64,000 nucleotides of DNA from a bacterium (GTDB lineage Bacteria > Bdellovibrionota_B > Oligoflexia > Silvanigrellales > Silvanigrellaceae). The stretch is taken from contig RGDM01000006.1 of the NCBI GenBank assembly GCA_009918675.1, forward strand, positions 33,082 to 97,081, in the 5' to 3' direction. The position numbers and the translations under genes are program-made. Shown one piece after another: positions 45,330-53,933 of this stretch. Below the pieces are notes generated by a model. The model was not told where the DNA came from. It searched no databases and saw only the letters and a list, made by a program, of their open reading frames with translations. The stretch's first letter is position 1, and each line of letters opens with the position of its first letter.

Positions 45330-47138
45330 CTAATCAAGTTTCCAGCTGACTTTCAAGTTCACCACGCCATTCAACTGCGGCTGGAGGCCAATATCAAATT
45401 TTCGTTCTTGCTGTGGTTGAGTAAGGTCTGCACGTCGGCTTGTTTTTTTCTTGTCTAGATTGATAAAAGCATCGATAACACCGACGACATACACCCCGCC
45501 GGCACCCAAAAAGGTGTACAAAGCAATATCATCAGACTTTTTGATAAAGATCGCCCGTTCGAGTTCTTTTGCATCAATATCTTCTTGTGCTGCCTTGTTA
45601 TCCAATTCGCTTTTTCTATCGAGTTCAAATTGTGCTTTTGCACTTGGTAGTAGCTTAAACTTCACGTACGCCCCATAGCCGACAAGACCCGCTTCAGCTG
45701 CAAGGAACAAGATGCCCTTGAGAGTATCGCCGTTTTGGAATTGGCCGGCTCCGAGGGGTAAGAGAGCTATCCCAGCACTCCCCGCAGCTTTTTTGCGTGG
45801 TCTTCTTTTGAAAGATCCGTAGGGTCCACCCTCCGCGCGTGGAGAATATTGTGGAGCCGCGCTGTCGCCAGCCTCATCCTCTTCTTCGTAGGGATTCGGA
45901 GCACCGTATTCACCTGCAGGTGGAAGAGCGGGTGCAGGATACGCAGGCGCGGCATATGGGTCGGGTTGCGGATAACCATAGCTCGGAGCTGGGTATCCTT
46001 GTGGGTATTGCGGTTGTCCGTAAGGTTGTTGCTGGTATCCCGGGGCTGGGTACGCAGGAGCTTGGTATTGAGGTGGATACATCGGTTGCTGCGGAGCCAT
46101 GTAGGGCTGTGGAGCTGGCTGTTGATACTGCTGCGGTGAATAGTTTGGTGGTTGTTGTGGCGGCAGACTTTGCGTTGGTTGTTCCTGAAAAAACTTATCG
46201 GCAAGGTTTTTTCGGGCTCGCGCTTGCTGAGCTGCCTTGCGTTCTTGCGGAAGCTCTTGGTTGAAATTAACCGAACGCTTTGGCTTTTGACTAACAAAGT
46301 CGTCTGCGTCTGAGATGGCATCGGGTCGTTCACGAGTCTCACGCGATTTGCCTTTCTCTGCGGTGTTAGATTTCTTATTTTTTCTTGGCTGTGCTTTTCC
46401 TTCTCCAACTTTTTTGAGCGTGACTTTCACCAGATTTGTGACACCTTTTTCGATTTTAATCTTCTTCTCGAAAGTTTCGTAGCCTTCGCCACTGACGGTG
46501 ATTTCATGAATCCCAGGTTCCAGGGCAATCTTCTGGCCCGCAGCTCCAACAAAAATTCCATCCGCAAAAACAGTCACCCTTGGCGCATTTGCGGTGACAG
46601 TAAGTCCGCTGAACGCGGCTGGTTTAGCTGCAGGGGGAGCAGATTGTCGTGCCCGTTTTGGTTCGGGTGGAGGAGTTGCTTGAACTTTGCTCATGTTTTG
46701 TTTTGCAGCTCCACCGCCACGCGAAATGTTTGTCTGACCCCGCGGCAGCTGATTCGAGTTTTTGATTTTTTCAAAGAATGGTTCGACGGCCGGGTCAAGA
46801 AGATAACGTTTGTCGAGTTTCGCTTTTGGATTTGCTGCGAGCAGTTCTGTGAATGCCGCCTGTGCTTTTGCAGAGCTCCCGAGCATAAATTGAGTGATAC
46901 CATAGAGCTCTCGCGCTTCGCTCAGGTCCTTTCCTTTCAGCCGAGGACGCGGGTAAATATCAGGCTCGAGAATTTTAACAGCGCGAGGGAGATCCCCCTC
47001 TCCGAAAGCTTTGCGAGCATCGCTCAACGTGGAGGCAAGGGCCGCTGAAAAAACACACCAATTAAATGCAACATTGACAAGAAACAACGTTACAAGAGAG
47101 CGCAGCTTTTGCACTCTTTGTTGGTTGTCGCCGGTCAT
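45330..47138 (-). CDS. PEGA-domain protein with Pro/Gln/Tyr-rich linker
   Basis: Taken from MTGDNQQRVQKLRS, the protein has 602 residues and a signal peptide ending near ALAS. Residues about 30-130 look like a TPR-type helical segment. A PEGA domain follows (VTVFADGIFVGAAG to YETFEKKIKIEKG). Then come a basic stretch and about 110 residues dominated by Pro, Gln and Tyr. The C-terminal part has hydrophobic segments (GILFLAAEAGLVGYGAYV, GGVYVVGVIDAFINL). It lies 22 bases after the kinase gene on the same strand, and both contain PEGA domains, which suggests a shared surface or signalling role. No ribosome site is obvious. Confidence 0.75.
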   Translation of the reverse strand: MTGDNQQRVQKLRSLVTLFLVNVAFNWCVFSAALASTLSDARKAFGEGDLPRAVKILEPDIYPRPRLKGKDLSEARELYGITQFMLGSSAKAQAAFTELLAANPKAKLDKRYLLDPAVEPFFEKIKNSNQLPRGQTNISRGGGAAKQNMSKVQATPPPEPKRARQSAPPAAKPAAFSGLTVTANAPRVTVFADGIFVGAAGQKIALEPGIHEITVSGEGYETFEKKIKIEKGVTNLVKVTLKKVGEGKAQPRKNKKSNTAEKGKSRETRERPDAISDADDFVSQKPKRSVNFNQELPQERKAAQQARARKNLADKFFQEQPTQSLPPQQPPNYSPQQYQQPAPQPYMAPQQPMYPPQYQAPAYPAPGYQQQPYGQPQYPQGYPAPSYGYPQPDPYAAPAYPAPALPPAGEYGAPNPYEEEDEAGDSAAPQYSPRAEGGPYGSFKRRPRKKAAGSAGIALLPLGAGQFQNGDTLKGILFLAAEAGLVGYGAYVKFKLLPSAKAQFELDRKSELDNKAAQEDIDAKELERAIFIKKSDDIALYTFLGAGGVYVVGVIDAFINLDKKKTSRRADLTQPQQERKFDIGLQPQLNGVVNLKVSWKLD

Positions 47139-47160
47139 TTTTACGCTGCACTCTCTCAAC

Positions 47161-49317
47161 TCATTGTTCCTTTTTTGCTTCTGATGAAAAATGAATTGTC
47201 TGACCATCTGCGCTAATTTCCACCTTTGACTTCACGCTTTGTCCGCGTGAGTTGCGTCCCTCAATTTCGAGAGTGCCGCCGAGTGGTGCTTCAAACGCAA
47301 ACGATGGCCCTGTGGACTGAATTCGTTTGCCGTTGATTTTGTGAACCTGAACGTCTGGCGAGCGGCGAATGGTGACGTTGGCAAGCGTTCTTAAAGAAAT
47401 CGCGGGCAAAACTACATTTTTTCCCGCTTCAATTTTAATTTTCCGCTCAACCCCTTCATACTTGCGGCCGTCTTGCACCTGGGTTGGAATCCGAATCAGC
47501 ACATTTCCTTTTTCAACTTCAAACGTTCGCGACGTTCCGCTCCGCGAGCTGAGTCCAGCAAATTCACCATTGATATAGACGGTCACCTCACCTGGTGTGG
47601 TTTGCAGAGTTAATTGTGATGATGACGAAGGAGATGATTGTTCAGCAGAGCTCTTCACTGGGGCTGGTTTTGTCCGCGGCAGGGAGTTGGATTTTCCTGA
47701 GCTGGGCCTGCGTGGGTTACTTGGTGTTTGCTGACGCGTTGATGCAGTTGAGGGCCGCTGCTGATTGGGTGATCGGTTGGTTTGCAGGGGAGGTGTTGGT
47801 TTAGGCAAAACTGTCGACACTGGACGTGGTGAGCTCGGAGTGATCATTGATGCTGCTTGTGTGGGTTGAAGGGCCGCAGTGGGTTGTGCTGTGGGTGTTG
47901 ATGGTCGTGGCTCTGGTGTCGTGAAAGTTGGCAGTGGTGTCGGCGCTTGTGCTGCAACTTGCAAAGGTTCTGCTGACGGGGGAGAGCTCTCGGCATTCGT
48001 TTGTTGAGTGCGCTGATTGAGACTGTTGCGCAGTTGTGCAACCCATTCTTGCAACAGCTCACGTTCTTTTATCATCAGTCCAAGTAAAAAAGCCGTCATG
48101 GCCATGATCAAAAACGGAGCCAACCAAATTCCTTTCCCGGACGTTGCTTTTTTTTGCTGAGAAATATTTGTATTTGGGCGTCTGTTTTTTATCGGCAAAG
48201 ACCGCTCTTTTTTGCTTTGCGTTACCACTGCTGGATTGGCTTTCTGTGCAAGCGGCAGTGGATTGGCTGGCGCGGGCACTGGCTCTGGCGCTTGCACTGT
48301 GCTGGGTTGCTGTGGAAGCGCCGCTGCAGGGGATGGCTGTTGAACCTGCGGGGACATTTCTTCAACGTGAGGTCTTGTCGCTTCGTCGGGAAGCAGTGGC
48401 GAACGCTTGATGGTTGAAGAAAACAGAGCTGGATTTTCGAAACCGTCTGCTATTGCTCGCTGCGAGGGAATCACTTCGTGAGCAGTAAGGAAACGCAAAA
48501 GTTCGTTGACAATCAATTCTGCAGATTGCGGCCGCTCCGCAGAATCAGCGCGCAAACATTTGCGGACAACAGTGTCGAGGTCGATTGGAATTGAACTGCG
48601 CAAATGATTCAGTGGAGGAACATTTGCTTGGCTGATTTTGATTGCGAGATCTGTGGGATTGGTTGAACGAAATGGCAATTGTCCGGTGAGAAGTTCAAAC
48701 AGGATTACTGCAAAAGAAAAAATATCACTTCGTGCATCAACACGTCCGCCAAGCACTTGCTCTGGTGAGGCGTAAGTCAGTGAGCCGATAAATTGACCTG
48801 CTTGGGTCATTGATGAATCAAATGGACGAGCAACCCCAAAATCAGTGAGCTTTACTTCGCCCAAAGTTGAGACAAGGACGTTGTCTGGTTTTAAATCACG
48901 ATGCACGACCGCGTGTTTGTGCGCGGCTTGCATGCCTCGTCCTATTTCGAGGGCAACAAGCGCTGCAAGCACAGGATTCAAACAGGGCTGCGAGCGGTTC
49001 ATGTATTGCCGTAATGCAAGGGTGAGACTGCGTCCTTCAACGAATTCGCTGACGATAAAAAGCTGGCCTTGCAGATCAACCCCAAAATCATAGATTCGCA
49101 CGACGTTTGGATGATCGATTCGAGCTGCGAGTTTGGCCTCTTGTTCGAAGCGCTGTCGAAGCTCATCGTTTGCGCAGAGGTGTTCGTGAAGAACTTTCAG
49201 CGCAACAACGCGCTGCAAACGCAGGTCATACGCTTTATAGACCGTGGCCATGGCCCCGGAACCTACGCGCGCTTCAATGCGGTAGCGGTCGTCTTTGTTG
49301 AATGCCTCTAACGTCAA
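47161..49317 (-). CDS. Transmembrane Ser/Thr protein kinase with PEGA domain
   Basis: I start this at TTG (49317), seven bases after AAGGAG, giving 718 residues; the in-frame ATG at 49338 lies upstream of that site and has none of its own. The Hanks-type kinase domain has the P-loop VGSGAMATVYKA, Lys41 in VVALKVL, catalytic HRDLKPDNVL and TDFGVA. A Pro/Gln-rich linker, one membrane helix (about APFLIMAMTAFLLGLMI) and a long Pro/Ser/Thr-rich stalk follow. A PEGA domain (VTVYINGEFAGLSSRSG) and a second beta domain form the C-terminus, presumably in the periplasm. It probably senses an envelope signal and phosphorylates cytoplasmic targets. Confidence 0.9.
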   Translation of the reverse strand: MTLEAFNKDDRYRIEARVGSGAMATVYKAYDLRLQRVVALKVLHEHLCANDELRQRFEQEAKLAARIDHPNVVRIYDFGVDLQGQLFIVSEFVEGRSLTLALRQYMNRSQPCLNPVLAALVALEIGRGMQAAHKHAVVHRDLKPDNVLVSTLGEVKLTDFGVARPFDSSMTQAGQFIGSLTYASPEQVLGGRVDARSDIFSFAVILFELLTGQLPFRSTNPTDLAIKISQANVPPLNHLRSSIPIDLDTVVRKCLRADSAERPQSAELIVNELLRFLTAHEVIPSQRAIADGFENPALFSSTIKRSPLLPDEATRPHVEEMSPQVQQPSPAAALPQQPSTVQAPEPVPAPANPLPLAQKANPAVVTQSKKERSLPIKNRRPNTNISQQKKATSGKGIWLAPFLIMAMTAFLLGLMIKERELLQEWVAQLRNSLNQRTQQTNAESSPPSAEPLQVAAQAPTPLPTFTTPEPRPSTPTAQPTAALQPTQAASMITPSSPRPVSTVLPKPTPPLQTNRSPNQQRPSTASTRQQTPSNPRRPSSGKSNSLPRTKPAPVKSSAEQSSPSSSSQLTLQTTPGEVTVYINGEFAGLSSRSGTSRTFEVEKGNVLIRIPTQVQDGRKYEGVERKIKIEAGKNVVLPAISLRTLANVTIRRSPDVQVHKINGKRIQSTGPSFAFEAPLGGTLEIEGRNSRGQSVKSKVEISADGQTIHFSSEAKKEQ

Positions 49318-49324
49318 CCCAAAA

Positions 49325-49330
49325 CTCCTT
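49325..49330 (-). promoter_or_regulatory. Ribosome binding site fixing the kinase TTG start
   Basis: AAGGAG on the minus strand lies seven bases before TTG at 49317 and just downstream of the alternative ATG at 49338. This placement favours the TTG start of the kinase. Confidence 0.75.
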
Positions 49331-49432
49331 TGGCCCATGCAAGGGCTCAATAACAATCGGAAGAAGTTTGAAGAACTCAAGTTTCTGGAGAGAAGTTCGA
49401 AAAAAGGAAAATGTTGCCGGGAAGGAGCAGCC

Positions 49433-50350
49433 ATGCACGCAAGATTGCTGGTGTTGAGCGGATTTGTAGCGTTTCTTGGAGTTGCAAATGCCTGCTGGCC
49501 AAAAAACAACAAGACAGAGCAATCAGAAATTGATGCAATTACTGCCGAAAGCCGTCGGCTTTTTGGAAACAACGTTCGAGGCTACATGTGGGCATTAACC
49601 ACTGATACCCCGGCAGGATTTGCCCAGGCGCCGAGCGGAATCGCTGCGTCCGCTCGACAGCCAGTCACCATTTACGACCCGTTTGCAAACAGTGCCGACG
49701 AAGATCCCTCTCGTGCTCCGCAGTCGGCCAATGCCTCGCCCATTGCATCGTTGCCAACGATCAGCAGCTCGGGCAAAAGCAGTATCCCTGTGCGACACGG
49801 TACGCTGGACCTGAGTCAAATAGAATTTTTTCAGTGCTGGTATTACGCGGAAACACCGGCATTCGTAAAACTTGAAGGCGATGCCCTCAAAGCCTTGTTT
49901 ATGGATAAATCTAAAACCCGAAAAGTGAACAATAACTTTGTTGATATCAGATATATTTCACAAGATATTCAGAAATCTGAGCAGCTTCGGACGCTCGAGT
50001 CATTTGCCTTAGGAGCTCTGCCTGGAACATGTTTCCTGTTGAGCAGTGTTGGTCCACTCAAGGGAAGCGCGAAAGGAGCACTCTCCAACGCAGTTTGTTC
50101 ACTTGGACTCGCGAGCTTGTCGAACTTAAGGAAACTAAATGACGGGTGGGGAAGTGATAAGGCCAGGTTGCAAATTCAAAACCAGCTCAAGGCCCGAGCG
50201 GATCAATTGGAAGAAGTGAATTGGGATGTTTTGCTGACTTTGAAAAATCGGCTCTCGGATTTTAATACAGCGCAAAAATTCCAAGAGACAACCCAGGTCC
50301 AATGTCCATCGAACGAAGCTTGGGTTGCTGAGCTGATGGGCGGGCAATAA
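49433..50350 (+). CDS. Secreted protein of unknown function
   Basis: The ATG behind GGAAGGAG gives 305 residues with a signal peptide MHARLLVLSGFVAFLGVANA. The mature part begins with Cys, has a Pro/Ser-rich stretch, a segment FFQCWYYAETPAFVKLEGDALKALF (in part), then a hydrophobic patch around GTCFLLSSVGPL and a helical tail. No family was recognised. It is divergent from the kinase gene with about 115 bases between the starts. Confidence 0.6.
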   Translation: MHARLLVLSGFVAFLGVANACWPKNNKTEQSEIDAITAESRRLFGNNVRGYMWALTTDTPAGFAQAPSGIAASARQPVTIYDPFANSADEDPSRAPQSANASPIASLPTISSSGKSSIPVRHGTLDLSQIEFFQCWYYAETPAFVKLEGDALKALFMDKSKTRKVNNNFVDIRYISQDIQKSEQLRTLESFALGALPGTCFLLSSVGPLKGSAKGALSNAVCSLGLASLSNLRKLNDGWGSDKARLQIQNQLKARADQLEEVNWDVLLTLKNRLSDFNTAQKFQETTQVQCPSNEAWVAELMGGQ

Positions 50351-50362
50351 AAACGGCTTGTA

Positions 50363-50884
50363 TCAGCCTTTGTTGCTTCCAGTGCCAGTTTCTTCCATGG
50401 CACCCTGTTGAACCGCCTTCTTGATTTCGCTCTGCAGGTCTTTCTTGGCGTACTTTTTGATTTCTTCCATGATGAAGTGCTTGGTCTGGTACTGCGCGTC
50501 TTTGACAATAACCTGTTTGCCAATGCGATTCTTCAGATTGAAGACCAAAGGTGCCTTCAGGTTTGCACTCATCTTTTTCGGATCGGAGGGGATAGTGACA
50601 ATCACGGAAATGACCGCATCGTCTGGTGACTGCAATTTAAGAATTGAAATTTCGTCTTCGGTCACTTCCACAGTGTAATCGGGACGGAAGGTCAGAGGGC
50701 TAATCACAACGAAAGCCATCGTGCCATCGTCAAGCGACTGCAGCCATTTGAAGGGCGACTCTGCATCATGGTCGAGCAGTACATAACCCACTAACTCAGG
50801 AAAACCCACCAAACCTTCGGGCAGGGTGATGACGTCGGCACCATCGACTTCGATTTCGCCAAAACGCGATGTCTGTACTTTCAA
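50363..50884 (-). CDS. fliW: Flagellar assembly factor FliW
   Basis: 173 residues from TTG at 50884, four bases after GGGAGG; the frame is open further but lacks a site. The sequence fits FliW: SRFGEIEVDGADVITLPEGLVGFPEL, WLQSLDDGTMAFVVISP, and DAVISVIVTIP. FliW binds flagellin and the CsrA regulator in other bacteria, linking flagellin synthesis to filament assembly. No csrA or flagellin gene is adjacent in this window, so it is isolated here. A possible sigma-70 promoter lies at 51022-51050. Confidence 0.93.
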   Translation of the reverse strand: MKVQTSRFGEIEVDGADVITLPEGLVGFPELVGYVLLDHDAESPFKWLQSLDDGTMAFVVISPLTFRPDYTVEVTEDEISILKLQSPDDAVISVIVTIPSDPKKMSANLKAPLVFNLKNRIGKQVIVKDAQYQTKHFIMEEIKKYAKKDLQSEIKKAVQQGAMEETGTGSNKG

Positions 50885-51021
50885 GAGACCTCCCAAAAGC
50901 CAATAAATCTGCCGAAATCACCGAGGTCTTTCTAAGCTGACCCTGGGCCAAGGCTCTTGTTTGAGGCAAGAACCCTTCGGAGACTGACGTTTTCATCACT
51001 TGACTTGATTTTTCATTTCTC

Positions 51022-51050
51022 AGAATAAATGACAAAATCAACTTTCGCAA
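51022..51050 (-). promoter_or_regulatory. Candidate promoter of fliW
   Basis: On the minus strand TTGCGA (51050-51045), a 17-base spacer and TATTCT (51027-51022) sit about 140 bases before fliW. Each hexamer matches four of six consensus bases. No sigma-28-type sequence was noticed here. Confidence 0.35.
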
Positions 51051-51076
51051 CATCCAGCGGCAGAGTTCGGATTATG

Positions 51077-52351
51077 TCAAAGATTTGGTGCTATTATCAG
51101 AGACCAACCCAATGTAATCCAGGCTAAGCGACAAGATTGTGATTCGTTGCTCACGGATGTGGCACAGCCGAGGCGTACAGGAGTGCTCAAGCTGTGTTCT
51201 GATTTCTGGCTTATTTCAAAGCTCAATTGATGCTGTGGTGCTTGCGCAGGAAGCCACGCTGCTCCTGCACGAAAAATGCGCCCTCGGGTGGCCGGACTGA
51301 TTTCGAGCGGAAGGCGCGCGGGTGGAACAGAGCCTGCTGGGATTTGAAAAAATTGGAGCGAGAAATTCACCTCGAGTCGGCCATTTTCGAAGTGATACTT
51401 TTGTCCAAATTGATTCAGCAAACTCCATGCAGGAGTTGCATTTTTTCCAATTGAATTCGATGTGCGCTCAAATCGAACAGTGTCGGTGTGATCCTCGTTT
51501 GGACGCAATCGGGTTTCTGCGGCAAGAGCAAAAAGCCGCCATTTCGATTCATCGCTGCTGAGAGTTTCGCTTTCTGCATGCGGACGCTGTGCTGCAATTT
51601 TGCCGAGGAGAGCATCGCGATCTGTATACCACTCGAGAGCTGCCTGACCATCCACTTCAAATTTGGGTTTTCGCAAATGGAATTTGATTTGTGGACGGGT
51701 GCGCTGAATTTGTTGGCGCTCTGTTGGCGAAGGGGTGGGTGGGCGCAGCGAAGTCCAACCGTGTGCAATCTCGAATATGTACTTTTGCGACTGCGGTGAA
51801 ATGTTTTGCGTCAAGGGGTGCAAGCGAATGGCTATTTCGGTCAACTGCGGTTGCGTACTTTCGCCAGAGATGAGTGCAGGATCGGGGCGAATTCCTAGAT
51901 TTGCCTCAACGCTGCGCTGCTTGCCAAAGCTGATCATTAAGTTTTCGAGATTGATTGTCTGCAACGCGGTTGAGCGCTGAATTGGATTGCGATTTTTCAG
52001 TTGATGAGCCAAGAGCCAAGCGCTGTTGACCTGCCAATTTTCGGCAAATTGAAAAACGCCTTGCAAAGAACCGCTGAATCCAGAAAAAACTCCTTGGTTG
52101 TCGTTAAAGCCAGAGGTGTTTTTAATTTCGCTCTGCAACGCCCACGCATTTTTTTCCATAATTTCTGTATATCTTCTGCGCAATATGTTGAGTCTTGCAC
52201 TGCGTTCAGAGAGCAAACTTTCCTGCTCGAGTTGGTTGGTTTGCTGCAGGAGTTGGTTGAGCTCAAGGTCGCGCGGAGTGACGAGTTCGCCTCGGCAAAT
52301 TTGCCCCGGTACTAAGGTCAATATTCCACAGGCGAGAACAATTCTGCCCAT
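51077..52351 (-). CDS. Secreted protein of unknown function
   Basis: From MGRIVLACGILTLVPGQICRG, a plausible signal peptide, the protein has 424 residues. The frame is open to 52540, and another Met at 52417 is possible, but neither has a clear ribosome site. After a Leu/Gln-rich helical region (LELNQLLQQTNQLEQESLL) the rest shows beta-strand-like alternation (SGSLQGVFQFAENWQVNSAWLLAH, in part), which could be an outer-membrane barrel. The end IAPNL lacks the usual terminal Phe. It is divergent from the coiled-coil protein gene. Confidence 0.55.
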   Translation of the reverse strand: MGRIVLACGILTLVPGQICRGELVTPRDLELNQLLQQTNQLEQESLLSERSARLNILRRRYTEIMEKNAWALQSEIKNTSGFNDNQGVFSGFSGSLQGVFQFAENWQVNSAWLLAHQLKNRNPIQRSTALQTINLENLMISFGKQRSVEANLGIRPDPALISGESTQPQLTEIAIRLHPLTQNISPQSQKYIFEIAHGWTSLRPPTPSPTERQQIQRTRPQIKFHLRKPKFEVDGQAALEWYTDRDALLGKIAAQRPHAESETLSSDESKWRLFALAAETRLRPNEDHTDTVRFERTSNSIGKNATPAWSLLNQFGQKYHFENGRLEVNFSLQFFQIPAGSVPPARLPLEISPATRGRIFRAGAAWLPAQAPQHQLSFEISQKSEHSLSTPVRLGCATSVSNESQSCRLAWITLGWSLIIAPNL

Positions 52352-52415
52352 CAGTTGCTGTTTGGCTCGAGAGCAAGACAGCCGATTGACTTGTTGAAAT
52401 GGGGAGGTGTGCGAC

Positions 52416-52883
52416 ATGCACAATGAATCCAATCCAGAAGCATTGACCGTAGAGTGTCTTGAGCTGACTCGTGCATTGACTGAATTGCGCAAGTGGATGC
52501 GAATTCGCCAACAGACTCTGCAGGATCTGGAGAAATACATACAACACGGACTCCAAACCGGGCGTTATACAGCGCGAAGTAAAGCGGGGGCTGGTAAAAA
52601 GTATCTGAGTGATCGGATGATTGCCACTTTGGCACTGGACTGTAGTTTGATCAAACGCAGCATTCTTCTGCTTCATGCGCGAGAGCGGCAAATCGGTCAA
52701 CGATTGGCCGTACTTGGAATAGATTTAAAGACAACTGTTCAAACAGATCCTGCACATGGAACAAACTCTGCTGCTGAAGAAGGCTCTGCGCAGGAAGCAG
52801 ACTCGGCAACTCAGCCCAGTGCGTCGGAATCGAGCCTGCAGGGAAATGATGCCTCTGCGGCGGAGCTAAAAACGGCGAGCTGA
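52416..52883 (+). CDS. Hypothetical coiled-coil protein
   Basis: 155 residues from the ATG eight bases after GGAGG. The first 90 residues are predicted helical (ECLELTRALTELRKWMRIRQQ and RMIATLALDCSLIKRSILLL) and could form a coiled coil. The last 45 are Ala/Ser/Glu-rich and disordered. No signal peptide. Its function is unknown. Confidence 0.6.
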   Translation: MHNESNPEALTVECLELTRALTELRKWMRIRQQTLQDLEKYIQHGLQTGRYTARSKAGAGKKYLSDRMIATLALDCSLIKRSILLLHARERQIGQRLAVLGIDLKTTVQTDPAHGTNSAAEEGSAQEADSATQPSASESSLQGNDASAAELKTAS

Positions 52884-52897
52884 GTTCAAACGTGAGC

Positions 52898-53827
52898 TCA
52901 GTTGTTTAGACTCTCGCTTCTGTGAGTGTCGTCCATGTTCATGCTAGCTGCCAACACGTCTTTGAGAATGACTCGCGGAACCCCAAGACCTCGCAATGCA
53001 GCAGAAACCACGTTTGCAATAGATTCCTTCAAAGCCAAGACTTTTTGTCCGTTGCGTTCGACGTACACGGGTTGATGAGCGTCAATGAGCACGATTGAAT
53101 CTGAGCCGAGTTCCATCTTCAAATAATCAACACTCGGCTGAACATTTTCGATATAAAACTGAAATCGACTGAGCAGTGAAGCTTCGTCGTCGTCCGCGCG
53201 CCCGCGGTGAGTTGCGCGCTGAATCATTTCTTGGCGAGAAATACTCAAGTGCAACACTTTTATGACCGGAATGTTGAGTCGGCGCAGAAATTCAAGAAGA
53301 TGTTTCGCAGCTGCAACCGTGCGCGGATAACCATCCAAGATGAAGGGCCGATGCCGCAGGTCAGCTGAGTGTTCGATGTGAGCGGCGATAAAATTCTGTG
53401 TCCAGCGGTTGGGAACAAGCAGGCCATTCATCGTGCAAAACTCGAGCCATTCAACCTGACTCGTGAATGTGTCCATGCCACTGCGGGCGAAGTAGTTTTC
53501 AAGCTGTGGCAGATAATTTTTGACCTTGCGGGTCAAGTCTTCACTCGTGTCGACGCATTCAAAGATGTTTGCAGTTGCACTGATTTTATAGCGTTCAGCA
53601 AGCAGGTTGGCATAAGAGGGGTCGGACTTTGCATTCTGGAATGCACTGCGGAGGATCTCGCCCATCGAAAGGTGATCTGAAGGGGCAATCGACATGACCC
53701 GGCAGAGAGCCGACGCAACCTCACCTTTGCCGCAACTCGAGGGTCCGGTGAGAATAACGACTCCCGGATGGCGCATTGATATTTTGTCGACTCGAATACA
53801 GGAAATCAGTTCGCTCGAAGAAATCAT
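52898..53827 (-). CDS. Adenylate kinase-like nucleoside monophosphate kinase
   Basis: 309 residues, longer than the 215 of a standard adenylate kinase. The P-loop is LTGPSSCGKGEVAS, the NMP-binding region is around LSMGEILRSAFQ, the adenylate kinase signature appears as FILDGYPRTVAAA, and the lid has THRGRADDDEASLLSRF. An insert between the P-loop and DGYPRT (about 70 extra residues) and the altered P-loop make its substrate uncertain. It follows dapA on the same strand after the hairpin at 53868-53933. GGAG lies ten bases before the ATG. Confidence 0.8.
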   Translation of the reverse strand: MISSSELISCIRVDKISMRHPGVVILTGPSSCGKGEVASALCRVMSIAPSDHLSMGEILRSAFQNAKSDPSYANLLAERYKISATANIFECVDTSEDLTRKVKNYLPQLENYFARSGMDTFTSQVEWLEFCTMNGLLVPNRWTQNFIAAHIEHSADLRHRPFILDGYPRTVAAAKHLLEFLRRLNIPVIKVLHLSISRQEMIQRATHRGRADDDEASLLSRFQFYIENVQPSVDYLKMELGSDSIVLIDAHQPVYVERNGQKVLALKESIANVVSAALRGLGVPRVILKDVLAASMNMDDTHRSESLNN

Positions 53828-53867
53828 CCGTCACTCACTCCATTGGGTCGATGGATGTTTAATTGCG

Positions 53868-53933
53868 TCAGTCAAAACTGCTGGTATCGAAATTGTCTTA
53901 ACTTACAATTTCGATACCAGCAGTTTTGACTGA
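53868..53933. repeat. Perfect 29-base inverted repeat at the dapA 3' end
   Basis: 53868-53896 is the exact reverse complement of 53905-53933 with an eight-base loop. The right arm encodes the last residues of DapA (SVKTAGIEIV); the left arm is an inverted copy outside the gene. There is no T run after either arm, so it is not a standard intrinsic terminator, though the RNA hairpin would be very stable. Confidence 0.97.

Noticed and set aside
45900..46160. Short tandem repeats that might suggest a CRISPR or VNTR array
   Set aside because: The repetition is codon-level, from Pro/Gln/Tyr residues, without constant repeats and unique spacers.
45839..46264. A 141-codon plus-strand frame opposite the PEGA gene
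   Set aside because: Its Val/Leu-rich content is the complement of the same low-complexity region.
45767..46408. A 213-codon minus-strand frame inside the PEGA gene
   Set aside because: It is rich in Gln, Arg, His and Asn and is the shifted reading of the Pro/Gln-rich linker.
53694..53933. A plus-strand frame ending in SVKTAGIEIV
   Set aside because: The similarity to the DapA end is produced by the inverted copy in the left arm of the palindrome, not by a second gene.
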